Assembly (NCBI RefSeq): GCF_025148125.1
Contig: NZ_CP102267.1
Coordinates: 1,114,001-1,178,000 of the forward strand
Reading direction: 5' to 3'
DNA length: 64,000 bases
Source of the DNA: Blautia wexlerae DSM 19850
GTDB taxonomy: Bacteria; Bacillota; Clostridia; Lachnospirales; Lachnospiraceae
Positions 17,475 through 27,072 of the stretch are shown piece by piece. Within the stretch, counting starts at the first letter, position 1. The number at the start of each line of letters is the position of its first letter. A model generated the notes under the pieces. That model was not told where the DNA came from, searched no databases, and was given only the letters and a program-made list of their open reading frames with translations. Made by a program: the position numbers and the translations under genes.

Positions 17475-20400
17475 TTTAACAGCTGGAACAGGCGATCCAT
17501 ATTGGTATGAATGGTCTGTCGGTTTATTATATATGGTTAAGATGCTAAATCCGGATAATGGAATCAAAAATGTTGTATTGCAGTCACAGGATAGCCAAAG
17601 TTTAGATGATGTTGTGATAACTTATGAAGATGGAATGATTGAATATATTCAAGTAAAAAATACGAGGAAAGATGATAAACTTACCTATTCAGACATGATA
17701 GAGGGAAAGCCTAAACAATCTTACTTGTATAAATACTCATCTGAGTGGAAAATTATGGAGGGCAGGAACAAGGGAAAAAACAGGGTTGTATTTTTTACGA
17801 ATCGAGAGATGGGAAATCAAAAATATACGCCTAAACAGGAATGGGAAAGACCCTCAATGAAACTGTTTTGGAAAACGATAAAAGATCAAGTAAATTCTTT
17901 AGAAAAGGCATCTAATGAGGATGTTGATATTAGTAAGGTTGTTGTGAAGAAAGAATGGAAAGTTGCATGGGATAATTGGAAAAATTGCATGAGTGATCTA
18001 AATGCAAAAGAGCAGCTTCTTTTTTTGCAAAATTTCGAAGTATTATCTAATCAGGAAGATCTCGACGAAATGATTGTTTCCATTGCTAATGAGTTGGAGA
18101 AAAAATTCAAAACAACACATGAAAAGGCAGTGAATCTACATCAAAAATTGTGTTATCAGCTGATGTGGTGGGCAACATCGATTGGAAATAAAAAGGAAAT
18201 AGAGAAAGAAGACGTAATGGAGGCGCTTTCCTTATACGGGGATAGTGTAAAGGGAGAACATTTTTTCCCTATTTGTGAGCCTTTTTTTCAATCACGGATT
18301 ATATTTGTAGCAGACTTGGAAAATACAATTTTAAATGGAAAGTCAAAAGTAACTTTTTTAACTGGTGATCCAGGATGCGGAAAAACTAACATAGTGAGTT
18401 ATTTGGCATGTAAGCCAGATAGCATTGTTACTTTGCGTTTTCATGCATTTAAACCGATTATACCAGGAGATTTATATGTTTCTGCTGATCCTGGAATTAG
18501 CGATCCTATGGATTTCTGGGGAAGTTTACTGATTATGCTTAGAAAGCTATTTAAAGGTAGGCTTTATGAGTATGATGTACCCATATCAATAGAATTGATA
18601 GATTCGATTGATACACTAAGAAATGAGGTATTGCGGTTAGCATCTGCTTGGGCGGACATCACAGGAAGGCCAACGGTTATTGCTGTTGACGGGATTGACC
18701 ATGCGGCACGTAGTGGAAACACAAATACTTTTTTAAGAACACTACCATTACCAGAAACTGTTCCAGAAAATGTTCGATTTATACTTGCAGGGCAGCCGAC
18801 ACACCAGTTTTCTGAATATCCTGACTTTTTATCTGATACGGATAGGATAGAAGAGATACAGGTACCCAATATTGAAAAAAGTGACTTAGAATTATTATAT
18901 GAAAAGAATAATTCATTAATGAAATATGCCGAACATGAAAAAGTATTGGTTATAAATTATATTGCGGAAATTGCAAAGGGCAATACACTTTCTGGAGTAT
19001 TTGCAATGCAAGAGGCAACTAAGTATAGCAGTTTTAGCGATTTTGAGCAGAATAGCAATGTCAAAAAGTTAAGTTCTGGTATTCAGTCATATTATGAGTA
19101 TATTTGGAAAACTGCTACCCGGCAGGCAGGAGACATTGGATATACTATAGATATGTATTTAGCCGCAACTTTTTCAATTATTAATAGAAGAGTTTCGGCT
19201 CAGACAATGGCAGATATTTATGGAGAAGAAATATCAGTGTGGCAGTGGGAAGATATTCTGCAAAATTTATTTCCAATCGTTACATATGATGCCTTAGGAT
19301 ATAGTGTATTTCATAATGATGTTAGACTGTTCTTAACAGCTCATTATAAAAAAGCTAAACAGCTGCTTACAACTATAAGTGGGAAAATTGCAAATTATTT
19401 AATGAACGAGGATTTTGACGAAAAAGTTAAACATGAAGTGATATTCAAATTACTAAAGGAGGCCAGACAAGAAGAAAAATATGTAGATGTTTTTACCTGT
19501 AAGTATGTAATGAAGGCATACTTATTGAAAAGAGATTTAAGAGAGCTTCGGCAGCAAATGCTTGATACATTGGCAATATTACCTCGAATTGAGGATAAAA
19601 GAAAAATTGTAAAATTCAGTTGTGCAGTTACAACTATGCAACAGCATGGAGAATCATTGCGTTGGCTGGATAGGGAATATCAAAGTGATATCGAATTACC
19701 TTTTGCATTGGATAGTGAGAAAAAGCCAGTTGTGGAAGGCTTTTTTTCCGTGGATGATTTTAAAGAAATATTTAGTAATATAGATATTCTGATTTTGAAG
19801 AATGAAATTGATAGAGCTAAACATATCTTTTTGCGCTGGATGGATAAAAGAATACCTGGTGATATAATTAGTTGTATGGGGAAAAATAATGACGAAGACG
19901 CGATAAAAGAGTTGCTAGAAACTTGGGGAAAGTATGCTAGGAAGTTTAGAATAGCACCAGAGAAAAAATATTATGAAGAAATATCAGCAAAAAATGCAGA
20001 TGCTTATTTTTATAGCGGTTGGCTTAAAGAAGCAGTTAATTATTCAGGAAAAGAACAGTTAAAATATACTTTGGAAAATGGGAGTTATTATTTTAATGCT
20101 GATATCGAAGATTTTCTGCAGCAGGTAATAAAACGTGGTCTGATGGAAGAAATGGAGTTCATTTTAAATGGGAAAATGAGAACTACCTTTTCTGAAAGAA
20201 ATAAAATTTCCGTGTGTGCATGGGCAGTAAGAAATTGTCGGATTGACTTGTGCGAGGAGTGGTTGAATGAACTCAATGATAAAAAATTTGAATATATATC
20301 CGAGAAATGGTATAAGCAAAAGTATACGGAAGTAGAAAACAAAAGGGATAGATTTAAAATAATTACTGATATTATGTATATTCTTACATATGTGTCTAAA

Positions 20401-22137
20401 GACAAATTTGATGAGCTGAGGACCAAGGCTTTAGAAAAGTGTGAATTCAGAAATGATAGAAGTGATAATATTGTTGCTGGAAATCTACTAGTGGCGGTAA
20501 ATCAGATTGCATATATGGAACAATGTGTTTTGTTTGGATGTGTGCAAAAAGTAAAAATGGAAGATTTTGAAGCATTGTTGGATATCATTTTAGATGATAG
20601 ATATTATAATGGTTGTTTTAACATTGATACAATTTTCTTTAGAAAAAAAGTATTAGAAAGCATTATACGAATAATAGATGGGCTTCCTCATATATTTCAA
20701 GAATCTTTAGAAAAAAGTTTGTGTGTGAAAGCGGATACATGCTCTGGAATAGCACTTTTGGAAACATATTGGAGATATCTGGTAGCAAGGGGAAAAGGAG
20801 ATTATGTAGAATTATTTTTCGATACTTGGATGAATTCTGGTGGTAAGATATGGGAAGAAGAATTGTCTGAGCGAGATTATATTTCCGATATACTATTAAA
20901 AATAGCAAAGGCAATGGGCTGGGAGGAAAGAATAAAAAAGGCTGCTGAGCTAATAAATGCAAGAAGTATAGGTTATGTTGGACGCAAAGATTACAGTCTT
21001 TTTAATCCATTACAATGGTTTGAGAGAATATCTAAAGAAAAAAACGAGATTTGGAAGGAGTTAGGAATCCTTTTGATGAATATTTCTGAATATGCATCAA
21101 GAATTGGAGATAATAGAGCTTTTGTTCAAATAGGCAATGCAGTATCTACTGCTGCTGCAAACATGAGTGTAGATAGTTTTTTTCAGTTTGCTCAAATGGT
21201 TAAATTTGTTAAAGAGGACTGGAGTGAAGTAGTGTTTGATGGGGTTATATCAGCTTTGGAAAATGGCTTTTTTACTGAAGGAGAACTTATACAACTATGG
21301 GAAAAAACAGCTAAGTATTTCACAATAAGTGAACAAGCAAAACCATATGATTCTCAAAATACTAGGCATAAAATTTACTGTGCAGATGTCCATAAGGCAC
21401 TCTCTTTATGTATTCACAGATTGAGATATCCTGAACTGGAGGAACGTATGGAACAACTGGCACCTCGTGAGTATGCGCAAAGAAGATTGGAAAGATCAGA
21501 ACATGGTTGTATTATTCCGTCAAGGTGGTATGAGTTAGAATATTATGATAATATGAAGCCATTTCTTGAAAGTGTGAGAGGAATGGATTGTGATGAAATA
21601 TTTGAACATATAAAAAAGAAATATGGACAAAGTGATTTTTCATGGGACTACATAGAATATTTTATTCAGACAGCAGAGAGGCTGGACTCACACAGTATCG
21701 CTAGACATAAGGAAGAAATTATGGATATGTTAAAGAAAAGAAAGGCAGAACAATTAGATTATGATGGAGTAAACAGACTGTACAATGTGCTATTTCCATA
21801 TTTAACAGAGGCTGAAGTAACAGAGGTATTAGTAGGAATACTGACCGTATATCGTCACCACAGAGATGAAGGGTGGGCGTCTGCTGACTATGGTTTGATG
21901 ACAGATATGGAAAATTTCGCATTTGCAATATTTTCCCGTTATAATGTGGAAGATAACATTTGGGCACTACAAGAAATATTGAAAATGCACTGCATGTGGC
22001 TGAATGGTACTGAGACTTTAGAAATAGAAAACATATACAAAGTTGGTATGGAAGAGCATATTAATGGGTGGTCGGATTTCTGGAATCGGTTAGAAACAGA
22101 TAAAAATATTACGGCTTCAATATCAACTGCAGGTTAA
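17467..22137 (+). CDS. Avs-like protein: N-terminal Cap4/DUF4297-type nuclease, STAND NTPase, long helical C-terminus
   Basis: A 1556-residue protein with no membrane segments. Residues 1-110 read as a PD-(D/E)XK nuclease of DUF4297/Cap4 type: E15 in GDPYWYEW, D47/D48 in SLDDVVITY, and QVK at 62-64 (EYIQVKNT). A P-loop NTPase follows, with Walker A TGDPGCGKTN near 299-308 and Walker B-like TVIAVDGIDHAAR near 404-416, of the STAND/NACHT kind, then FILAGQP. The remaining 1000 residues are alpha-helical, probably sensor repeats. This order matches antiviral STAND (Avs) proteins, in which the C-terminus binds a phage protein and the nuclease is then released. The phage trigger is unknown and I cannot place it in a named Avs type. 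Confidence 0.75.
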   Translation: MSNLTAGTGDPYWYEWSVGLLYMVKMLNPDNGIKNVVLQSQDSQSLDDVVITYEDGMIEYIQVKNTRKDDKLTYSDMIEGKPKQSYLYKYSSEWKIMEGRNKGKNRVVFFTNREMGNQKYTPKQEWERPSMKLFWKTIKDQVNSLEKASNEDVDISKVVVKKEWKVAWDNWKNCMSDLNAKEQLLFLQNFEVLSNQEDLDEMIVSIANELEKKFKTTHEKAVNLHQKLCYQLMWWATSIGNKKEIEKEDVMEALSLYGDSVKGEHFFPICEPFFQSRIIFVADLENTILNGKSKVTFLTGDPGCGKTNIVSYLACKPDSIVTLRFHAFKPIIPGDLYVSADPGISDPMDFWGSLLIMLRKLFKGRLYEYDVPISIELIDSIDTLRNEVLRLASAWADITGRPTVIAVDGIDHAARSGNTNTFLRTLPLPETVPENVRFILAGQPTHQFSEYPDFLSDTDRIEEIQVPNIEKSDLELLYEKNNSLMKYAEHEKVLVINYIAEIAKGNTLSGVFAMQEATKYSSFSDFEQNSNVKKLSSGIQSYYEYIWKTATRQAGDIGYTIDMYLAATFSIINRRVSAQTMADIYGEEISVWQWEDILQNLFPIVTYDALGYSVFHNDVRLFLTAHYKKAKQLLTTISGKIANYLMNEDFDEKVKHEVIFKLLKEARQEEKYVDVFTCKYVMKAYLLKRDLRELRQQMLDTLAILPRIEDKRKIVKFSCAVTTMQQHGESLRWLDREYQSDIELPFALDSEKKPVVEGFFSVDDFKEIFSNIDILILKNEIDRAKHIFLRWMDKRIPGDIISCMGKNNDEDAIKELLETWGKYARKFRIAPEKKYYEEISAKNADAYFYSGWLKEAVNYSGKEQLKYTLENGSYYFNADIEDFLQQVIKRGLMEEMEFILNGKMRTTFSERNKISVCAWAVRNCRIDLCEEWLNELNDKKFEYISEKWYKQKYTEVENKRDRFKIITDIMYILTYVSKDKFDELRTKALEKCEFRNDRSDNIVAGNLLVAVNQIAYMEQCVLFGCVQKVKMEDFEALLDIILDDRYYNGCFNIDTIFFRKKVLESIIRIIDGLPHIFQESLEKSLCVKADTCSGIALLETYWRYLVARGKGDYVELFFDTWMNSGGKIWEEELSERDYISDILLKIAKAMGWEERIKKAAELINARSIGYVGRKDYSLFNPLQWFERISKEKNEIWKELGILLMNISEYASRIGDNRAFVQIGNAVSTAAANMSVDSFFQFAQMVKFVKEDWSEVVFDGVISALENGFFTEGELIQLWEKTAKYFTISEQAKPYDSQNTRHKIYCADVHKALSLCIHRLRYPELEERMEQLAPREYAQRRLERSEHGCIIPSRWYELEYYDNMKPFLESVRGMDCDEIFEHIKKKYGQSDFSWDYIEYFIQTAERLDSHSIARHKEEIMDMLKKRKAEQLDYDGVNRLYNVLFPYLTEAEVTEVLVGILTVYRHHRDEGWASADYGLMTDMENFAFAIFSRYNVEDNIWALQEILKMHCMWLNGTETLEIENIYKVGMEEHINGWSDFWNRLETDKNITASISTAG

Positions 22138-22301
22138 ATGATATGTAATTTAACGAAAGGGATGCTTTTTCAGATAATTCGTAATAGTGAATATTTAAAA
22201 TTATGGATATGTTCCCTCCAACACCAGTCCTTATAAAATCAGCGGTGGATTAAGTCGGACGGAGTGAAGGGGCATTTGACGTACTTCCTGTCCTCTCGTG
22301 C

Positions 22302-22315
22302 CATGTGGAGACGGT
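22302..22315 (+). other. Putative attR core
   Basis: Second copy of the 14-bp CATGTGGAGACGGT. Read in the rlmD frame, the sequence gives HVETVAGLQRKDT and a stop, a plausible native terminus for an RlmD-type protein. The copy lies 165 nt after the last cargo gene. The surrounding gap 22138-22600 has no convincing gene; a 66-codon ORF at 22298-22498 lacks support. Confidence 0.65.
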
Positions 22316-22603
22316 GGCGGGACTACAAAGGAAAGATACCTAGAAATCCTTGAATTTACGCACTTTGTAGAGTTTTTCGGTTTCAACAAAATCGGTGAAA
22401 ATCACAAGGAAAAGATACTTGTACAGAGTGTAACCGTAGTTGTTGCCTTAGACCTCGGTACGGGGAACACAGAAAATCCTGAATATGAAAGTGAATAGTG
22501 GACTATCTTATAGAGGGAAATAGTATTAAAAATGCTGATATCATAAAAGTATAGAAATGCCCATACTGTTAATCAGATATTACAATTACATATAGTTTTA
22601 CAT

Positions 22604-22652
22604 AGCCGACAGGTTCAGTTTAATTGAGATTGGATCTGTCGGCTTTTTTTTA
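22604..22652 (+). terminator. Rho-independent terminator
   Basis: Stem AGCCGACAG (22604-22612) / CTGTCGGCT (22636-22644) followed by eight or more T. A second small hairpin, CCCGACAAATTGTCGGG, lies at 22664-22680. Confidence 0.75.
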
Positions 22653-22698
22653 TAAGTGCACTTCCCGACAAATTGTCGGGAGGTGGAAAGGGGCCAGA

Positions 22699-22953
22699 AT
22701 GAAGCAGTATATACATGTGAAAGCCAGACACCCCGACAGATGCAAAGAAGTAGAAGTTGTTTGAAAAAACAAAAAAACCTGTCCGGAAGAAAGTATCTAT
22801 CAGCTTGGAACAATAGATAAACATGCTTCGGCAGAAACACTTGTAAAGATATTTGAGGAATTAAAAAAAAGTTTGAGAATCGGTTTGGTTCGAATGTGCA
22901 TATCATCGACTGGGCACTGCATATGGACGAAGCAACTCCGCATATCCATGAGT
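22699..22953 (+). pseudogene. Remnant of a Pre/Mob-type plasmid mobilisation protein
   Basis: Starts MKQYIHVKARHPDRCKEVEV, hits an in-frame stop, continues YQLGTIDKHASAETLVKIF, and after a frame change reads ENRFGSNVHIIDWALHMDEA followed by TPHIHE and a stop. HMDEATPHIHE resembles the metal-binding HxDE..PHxH motif of MobV/Pre-type relaxases. At least one stop and one frameshift plus truncation make it dead. The group II intron RT fragment starts at its end. Confidence 0.65.
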
Positions 22954-23111
22954 AATGAAAGAATCAATGGGATAATTGCGTCACTAAGAGACAGGAGTTA
23001 CCGTCCCAAGCCTGCAAAGCGGGTATATATTGCCAAGAAAAACAGCAATAAAAAACGTCTGCTGGGCATTCAGTCCGGCAATGACAAACTCGTGCAGGAA
23101 GTCGTTAAGAT
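22951..23111 (+). pseudogene. Group II intron reverse transcriptase, 5' fragment
   Basis: Reads NERINGIIASLRDRSYRPKP, AKRVYI.KKNSNKKRLLGI and GNDKLVQEVVK, the N-terminal RT motifs of LtrA-type intron proteins. The true N-terminus is missing. The frame is cut at VVK by the IS21 element and resumes at 25683 with KMILESIYEPVF. Bridging the 10-bp target duplication restores the frame exactly. Confidence 0.85.
23102..23111 (+). repeat. Target site duplication of the IS21 element, left
   Basis: TCGTTAAGAT here is repeated at 25683-25692, flanking the insertion. Confidence 0.85.
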
Positions 23112-23262
23112 TGCAAATTCTGCTCGAACGGTACGCCTATTCTGAAATCAGCGGTACATTCATTCTGATTTAGCGGTACGCGTTTTCTGCTCAAAACGGT
23201 ACGTTTTTCCTTTATTATTGTGATGTAACTATTATTCATCACAGTGCAAAGGAGGAACTATT

Positions 23263-24834
23263 ATGCACGACTACAATACTATTCTTGGAGTCATAGAACT
23301 TCGGCTCAGTAAAGTCAGTTATGACTCTGTACAAAAACGTTACCGGATCGGACGGAGCGGGATTGCATTGATCATGAACCGCTACAAGGATTCAGGCTTA
23401 TCATTGGATGATCTTCGGCAAATGCCAGCCTCAAAGGTGGTTGATCTCATCTATCCAAAAGAAAACCTTCGACATAAGGATATTCCACTGCCTGATTTTG
23501 AAAAAATACATGAGCAGATGATCCAAATGGGAAAACATGCTGACTTGAGTTTTCTATGGATTGATTATAAAAAAGAGCATCCCAACGGTTACCAGCTCGC
23601 TCAGTTTTATAAGCTGTATCGTGATTTTATGGTAGATGCTTATGGTACTTCAAAAACATCTATGCCTGTGGAACGGATCCCTGGTGAAAAGATGTATATT
23701 GACTGGGTAGGCGACCAGCCGGAACTGCTATTGGACACAACAACTGGCGAACTTCGGAAAGTTCACATTTTTACAACTACACTTGGTTTTAGCAGCCTTG
23801 TTTATGCAGAGATCTTTCCGGATGAAAAACTTCCACATTTTATTACCGGTACAGTACATGCACTGTCTTATTATGGGGCAGTTCCTAAATATCTTGTCCC
23901 GGACAATCTAAGAACAGCTGTTACCAGGCATAGTAAAGATGAACTTGTGCTGCAGTCAGCTTTTTCAGATCTGGAAACTTTTTATGATACGATCGTTCTG
24001 CCGCCGCCACCAAGGAAACCGAAAGGCAAACCAACAGTTGAAAATCATGTGCGTTTCTTGGAGACGCATCTGGTAGAAGAGTTAAAGAAAGATACTTATA
24101 TCTCTCTGGAAGCTCTGAATGCTGCGGTCAAAAAGATCGTAGCGGACATCAACCAGCGTCCTTTCCAGAAAAAATCTGACATTCGGAAATCCCGCATGAA
24201 TGGATTTGAAAAGTACGACAAACCGCGTATGAACCAGCTTCCAGGCGAAAGTTATACACTTTGTGATTATAAATACTTTCTTAAAGTTCCAGATAATTAC
24301 CACCTTGAGTATGATGCCCACTACTATTCTGTATTGTATACCTATAAAGGGAAGCCTGCAATTCTTAAGGCTACAATGACGGAGATACGGATCTGTGATG
24401 AGTATAACCGGCTGATCTGCCGCCATCCAAGATCTTACCGTGATTTTCCTCTTTACATTACAGATGACAATCACATGCCTCCAGAACACCTGTATTACAA
24501 AGAAGTGAATGCACATGACGGAGCTTATTACAGACGATGGGCATCTGTTTATGGAGAATCTATGGTAACTCTTATTGACAGGATACTCCGCAGTTCCAAG
24601 CATGAGGAACAGGCATACAACAGCTGTGCCGGTGTACTCCATTCCTGTAAAGATGTTCCTCACAGGCTGGTTCAGGAGGCTGCTGAGAAATGCGTAGAAG
24701 CCAATGCTTGCAAGTATTCTTATTTCAAGAAAGTACTTAGCATGGTTCAGAATAATCATTCCAGTAGTGCTATAAACGGAACCGGAAAACTTCCTTCCCA
24801 TACAAACATCCGTGGAAAGGAGGCATACAAATGA
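23263..24834 (+). CDS. istA: IS21-family transposase IstA
   Basis: A 523-residue transposase with an N-terminal HTH region (SYDSVQKRYRIGRSGIALIM) and an RNase H-like DDE core: first Asp in MYIDWVGDQPE near 147, second in LVPDNLRTAV near 211, and Glu in PTVENHVRFLE near 263. It performs strand transfer of the IS ends. It has AAAGGAGG upstream and overlaps istB by 4 nt. Confidence 0.95.
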   Translation: MHDYNTILGVIELRLSKVSYDSVQKRYRIGRSGIALIMNRYKDSGLSLDDLRQMPASKVVDLIYPKENLRHKDIPLPDFEKIHEQMIQMGKHADLSFLWIDYKKEHPNGYQLAQFYKLYRDFMVDAYGTSKTSMPVERIPGEKMYIDWVGDQPELLLDTTTGELRKVHIFTTTLGFSSLVYAEIFPDEKLPHFITGTVHALSYYGAVPKYLVPDNLRTAVTRHSKDELVLQSAFSDLETFYDTIVLPPPPRKPKGKPTVENHVRFLETHLVEELKKDTYISLEALNAAVKKIVADINQRPFQKKSDIRKSRMNGFEKYDKPRMNQLPGESYTLCDYKYFLKVPDNYHLEYDAHYYSVLYTYKGKPAILKATMTEIRICDEYNRLICRHPRSYRDFPLYITDDNHMPPEHLYYKEVNAHDGAYYRRWASVYGESMVTLIDRILRSSKHEEQAYNSCAGVLHSCKDVPHRLVQEAAEKCVEANACKYSYFKKVLSMVQNNHSSSAINGTGKLPSHTNIRGKEAYK

Positions 24835-25595
24835 GTTCATCCCATGACATTACATTAACACCTCAGGAACAGGCTCTGATCATGCGTCTGAAGAGTTTCC
24901 GTGTTCCAGAAATGGCACATATCCTGGAAGAACAGTTGAAAGATCCCAATGCAGATCTGAACACTTTTATGGAACGCATAGCATCAATGATTGATGCAGA
25001 GTGGCAGGCACGGGCAGATAAACGCTTTAATCGTCTGATGAAAGAAGCACATCTGCGATACCCGGCGGCGGATCTTGACGAAACTATTTACCGTCCAGAA
25101 CGTCAGCTTGATACCCAGACAATAGAGCGACTGAGTACCTGCCATTGGATAGAGGAAGGAAAGAATCTCATTGTAACAGGATCTTCCGCCAGTGGAAAAA
25201 CTTATCTAATCAATGCTTTTTGTGTAACTGCAATGAAGCAGTCTAAGAGTGTAAAGTATATAAAAGCGAACACTCTTATGAGCGAAATGGAACAGGCACG
25301 TATCAAATCCACAAATCTGGATTACCTGAATAAGCTGACCAAGCTGGATCTTCTTGTGATCGATGATTTTGGCCTTATGGATCTCGATCTTGATAAATGC
25401 CGGGATCTTTTTGAGGTCCTTGACACCAGGGATGGAAGAAAATCAACTGTAGTCATCTCACAGTTTCCAGTCAGTACATGGTTTGATATGTTTGCTGACA
25501 ATACCTACGCTGATGCGTGCCTTACACGAATCACAGATAAACATCATACATATCGTCTGGAGATGAACGGTATAAATATGCGTGAAACAGAATGA
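24831..25595 (+). CDS. istB: IS21-family helper ATPase IstB
   Basis: A 254-residue AAA+ ATPase, DnaC-like, that helps IstA choose targets. Walker A is GSSASGKTYLIN near 115-126 (Ser in place of the usual Gly before the final GK) and Walker B is LDLLVIDDFGLMDLD near 178-192. The start ATG lies in the ATGA overlap with istA. Length and order are normal for the family. Confidence 0.95.
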   Translation: MSSSHDITLTPQEQALIMRLKSFRVPEMAHILEEQLKDPNADLNTFMERIASMIDAEWQARADKRFNRLMKEAHLRYPAADLDETIYRPERQLDTQTIERLSTCHWIEEGKNLIVTGSSASGKTYLINAFCVTAMKQSKSVKYIKANTLMSEMEQARIKSTNLDYLNKLTKLDLLVIDDFGLMDLDLDKCRDLFEVLDTRDGRKSTVVISQFPVSTWFDMFADNTYADACLTRITDKHHTYRLEMNGINMRETE

Positions 25596-25682
25596 TATCA
25601 TCTAGCGGTACTTCGTACCGTTAAAAATGGAATAGCCGTTCCGCAGTAGCGGAACTGGCATTCCGTTTGAGCGTAATTTGCA

Positions 25683-25948
25683 TCGTTAAGATGATTTTGG
25701 AAAGTATTTATGAACCCGTATTCAGTAATAAATCTCACGGGTTCAGACCAAACAGGAGTTGTCAGACAGCCCTAATGCAGATACAGAAAACCTTTACGGG
25801 GACAAACTGGTTTGTAGAAGGAGATATACACGCCTATTTCGACAGCTTCGACCATCATGTAATTGTCGAGATTCTGAAAAAGAGAATCGACGACGAAATG
25901 TTTATCCAGCTAATATGGAAGTTTCTGAAAGCTGGAATCATCGCATAG
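25683..25948 (+). pseudogene. Group II intron reverse transcriptase, middle fragment
   Basis: Continuation of the RT cut by IS21: KMILESIYEPVFSNKSHGFR, PNRSCQTALMQIQKTF, NWFVEGDIHAYFDSFDHHVI. It carries one Asp of the RT active region but not the YADD motif. The frame breaks off after FLKAG at 25937, where reverse-strand integrase sequence begins. Confidence 0.85.
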
Positions 25949-26121
25949 TCACGTTTTCCAATAGGACTGTTTCTGTCAATGGTCGCAAGCATTGCTTTCA
26001 ATTCATCAAGTTTCCATGCGGAAGGTATTTTGGCACTTTTGGAAACTGCGGGCATATGGATTTTTTCAGTATAATTAACGGCAAGGATTCCGGTCGAATA
26101 AAGAAAACGCGGATCTCTCAT
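25944..26121 (-). pseudogene. Tyrosine recombinase (integrase) fragment
   Basis: Reverse-strand reading gives MPAVSKSAKIPSAWKLDELK and ATIDRNSPIGKRDYAMI, the start of a phage-integrase catalytic domain in which Leu-Gly-Leu-Arg should follow. No catalytic residue is included. It is an internal scrap lodged between two pieces of the group II intron RT. Confidence 0.6.
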
Positions 26122-26354
26122 TAAAAGATATTGGGAACATGATAAACAAAGTAGTGCAAGGATGGATTAATTACTACACACAAAATGCAGAAGAAGCCCG
26201 TTTGTTAGAAGCCAATTATTCTATTTCATCTAAGCAGTATGTAGAAAATGGAATTCATATGAAAATATTAAGCAAAGGAAAGCCAAATGAGAAGTGTGTC
26301 CCGGATAATGATATCACTTTGGAAGATGCATATATTTATTTGACGAATAGTTGA
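26121..26354 (+). pseudogene. Probable group II intron maturase C-terminal fragment
   Basis: Reads LSLKDIGNMINKVVQGWINY and then about 55 residues ending AYIYLTNS. The GWINYY block is typical of the maturase region of intron-encoded proteins. It has an ATG at 26139 but no start signal of its own, and is separated from the RT part by the integrase scrap. A hairpin CGGCGGGCAA/TTGCCCGCCG follows at 26361-26381. Confidence 0.5.
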
Positions 26355-26458
26355 ATATAACGGCGGGCAAGTTGCCCGCCGTAAATTATGTTTGTTTTGT
26401 TAAAAGACCGGATAGAGTTTTTCCAATGGAAAATCCAATCTGTGGATATAACTCCTGA

Positions 26459-26700
26459 TCAAGAAAATGCGGATATTTTTAAATTGATTGTGTCAATTTA
26501 AAATCAATTTCTATTCAATGTGGTTTTCCGGTAGGTTCTGTAAAATAAGCTCAGATTAAAACAATGACGGGAGGAGCTTATGCAACAGAATATTGAATTT
26601 GAGCGGTGCATTGATTTTCTGGTACGGATGATTGATAAGTACGGCGAAGAAGTCCTCCGGGAGTTGGAGGAAAAAAAATAGAATAAAGAAGAAAAAACAG
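26459..26700 (+). repeat. About 240-bp direct repeat, copy A
   Basis: The segment from TCAAGAAAA at 26459 to about 26700 is nearly identical to 46824-47065. It covers an upstream region of about 120 bp and a small ORF. The two copies lie 20.4 kb apart in the same orientation. Confidence 0.85.
26580..26681 (+). CDS. Small conserved ORF, truncated copy
   Basis: 33 residues, MQQNIEFERCIDFLVRMIDK at the start, behind GGGAGGAG. The paralogue at 46945 is 44 residues; here a CAG codon has become TAG after EEKK. I do not recognise the family. The helical, charged sequence and the shared 120-bp leader suggest a real small protein. Confidence 0.5.
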   Translation: MQQNIEFERCIDFLVRMIDKYGEEVLRELEEKK

Positions 26701-26750
26701 CATAGAATACTTCTTTTCATAGCATTTGTAAGACCGTCGAAGTCTCCTTT

Positions 26751-26969
26751 TCACAGGTTCGGCTTGCTATTCTCCATCGGAAACAGAGTCTTTCTTTTTT
26801 TAGACTTACCAGAAATCATTTCATGCCCAGAATAGATAGCTATGATCATGCAGAACAGAGAGCTACAAGCAAAATACTTATGAGCGGATTTCATATTTTT
26901 ATAGCCAGCATAAAAGATTCCAAACATTGCTGCCAATGCACCAAGTGACCAATATTTATGTGCTTTCAT
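26751..26969 (-). CDS. Small two-helix membrane protein
   Basis: 72 residues with two membrane segments (WSLGALAAMFGIFYAGY and YFACSSLFCMIIAIYSG) and a basic C-terminus. Start MKAHKYW has AGGAGAAAT upstream on the reverse strand. I recall a similar small membrane family (DUF6219-like) in Lachnospiraceae, of unknown function. It faces the 33-codon ORF and follows the Rpn-type gene. Confidence 0.6.
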   Translation of the reverse strand: MKAHKYWSLGALAAMFGIFYAGYKNMKSAHKYFACSSLFCMIIAIYSGHEMISGKSKKRKTLFPMENSKPNL

Positions 26970-27072
26970 CTTAGATTTCTCCTGCGTTTTTTTATTATGA
27001 TTCAGTTTTTTTCTTTTATTTATAAAGAAATGAGGAACACATCTGTATATAGCGAGATGGTTCCTCTTTTTG

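Larger units (their letters stand above)
23112..25682 (+). mobile_element. Complete IS21-family insertion sequence (2571 bp)
   Basis: Imperfect 20-bp terminal inverted repeats begin TGCAAATT and match at 17 of 20 positions (23112-23131 against 25663-25682 inverted). They are followed inward by further GGTACG-containing subterminal repeats. It carries istA and istB with overlapping ends and is flanked by a 10-bp direct repeat. It interrupts a group II intron RT gene. Both genes are intact, so it may still be able to transpose. Confidence 0.9.

Noticed and set aside
22298..22498. A 66-codon ORF starting in the right att core
   Set aside because: No ribosome site and no recognisable family; the rlmD frame through the same bases is more meaningful.
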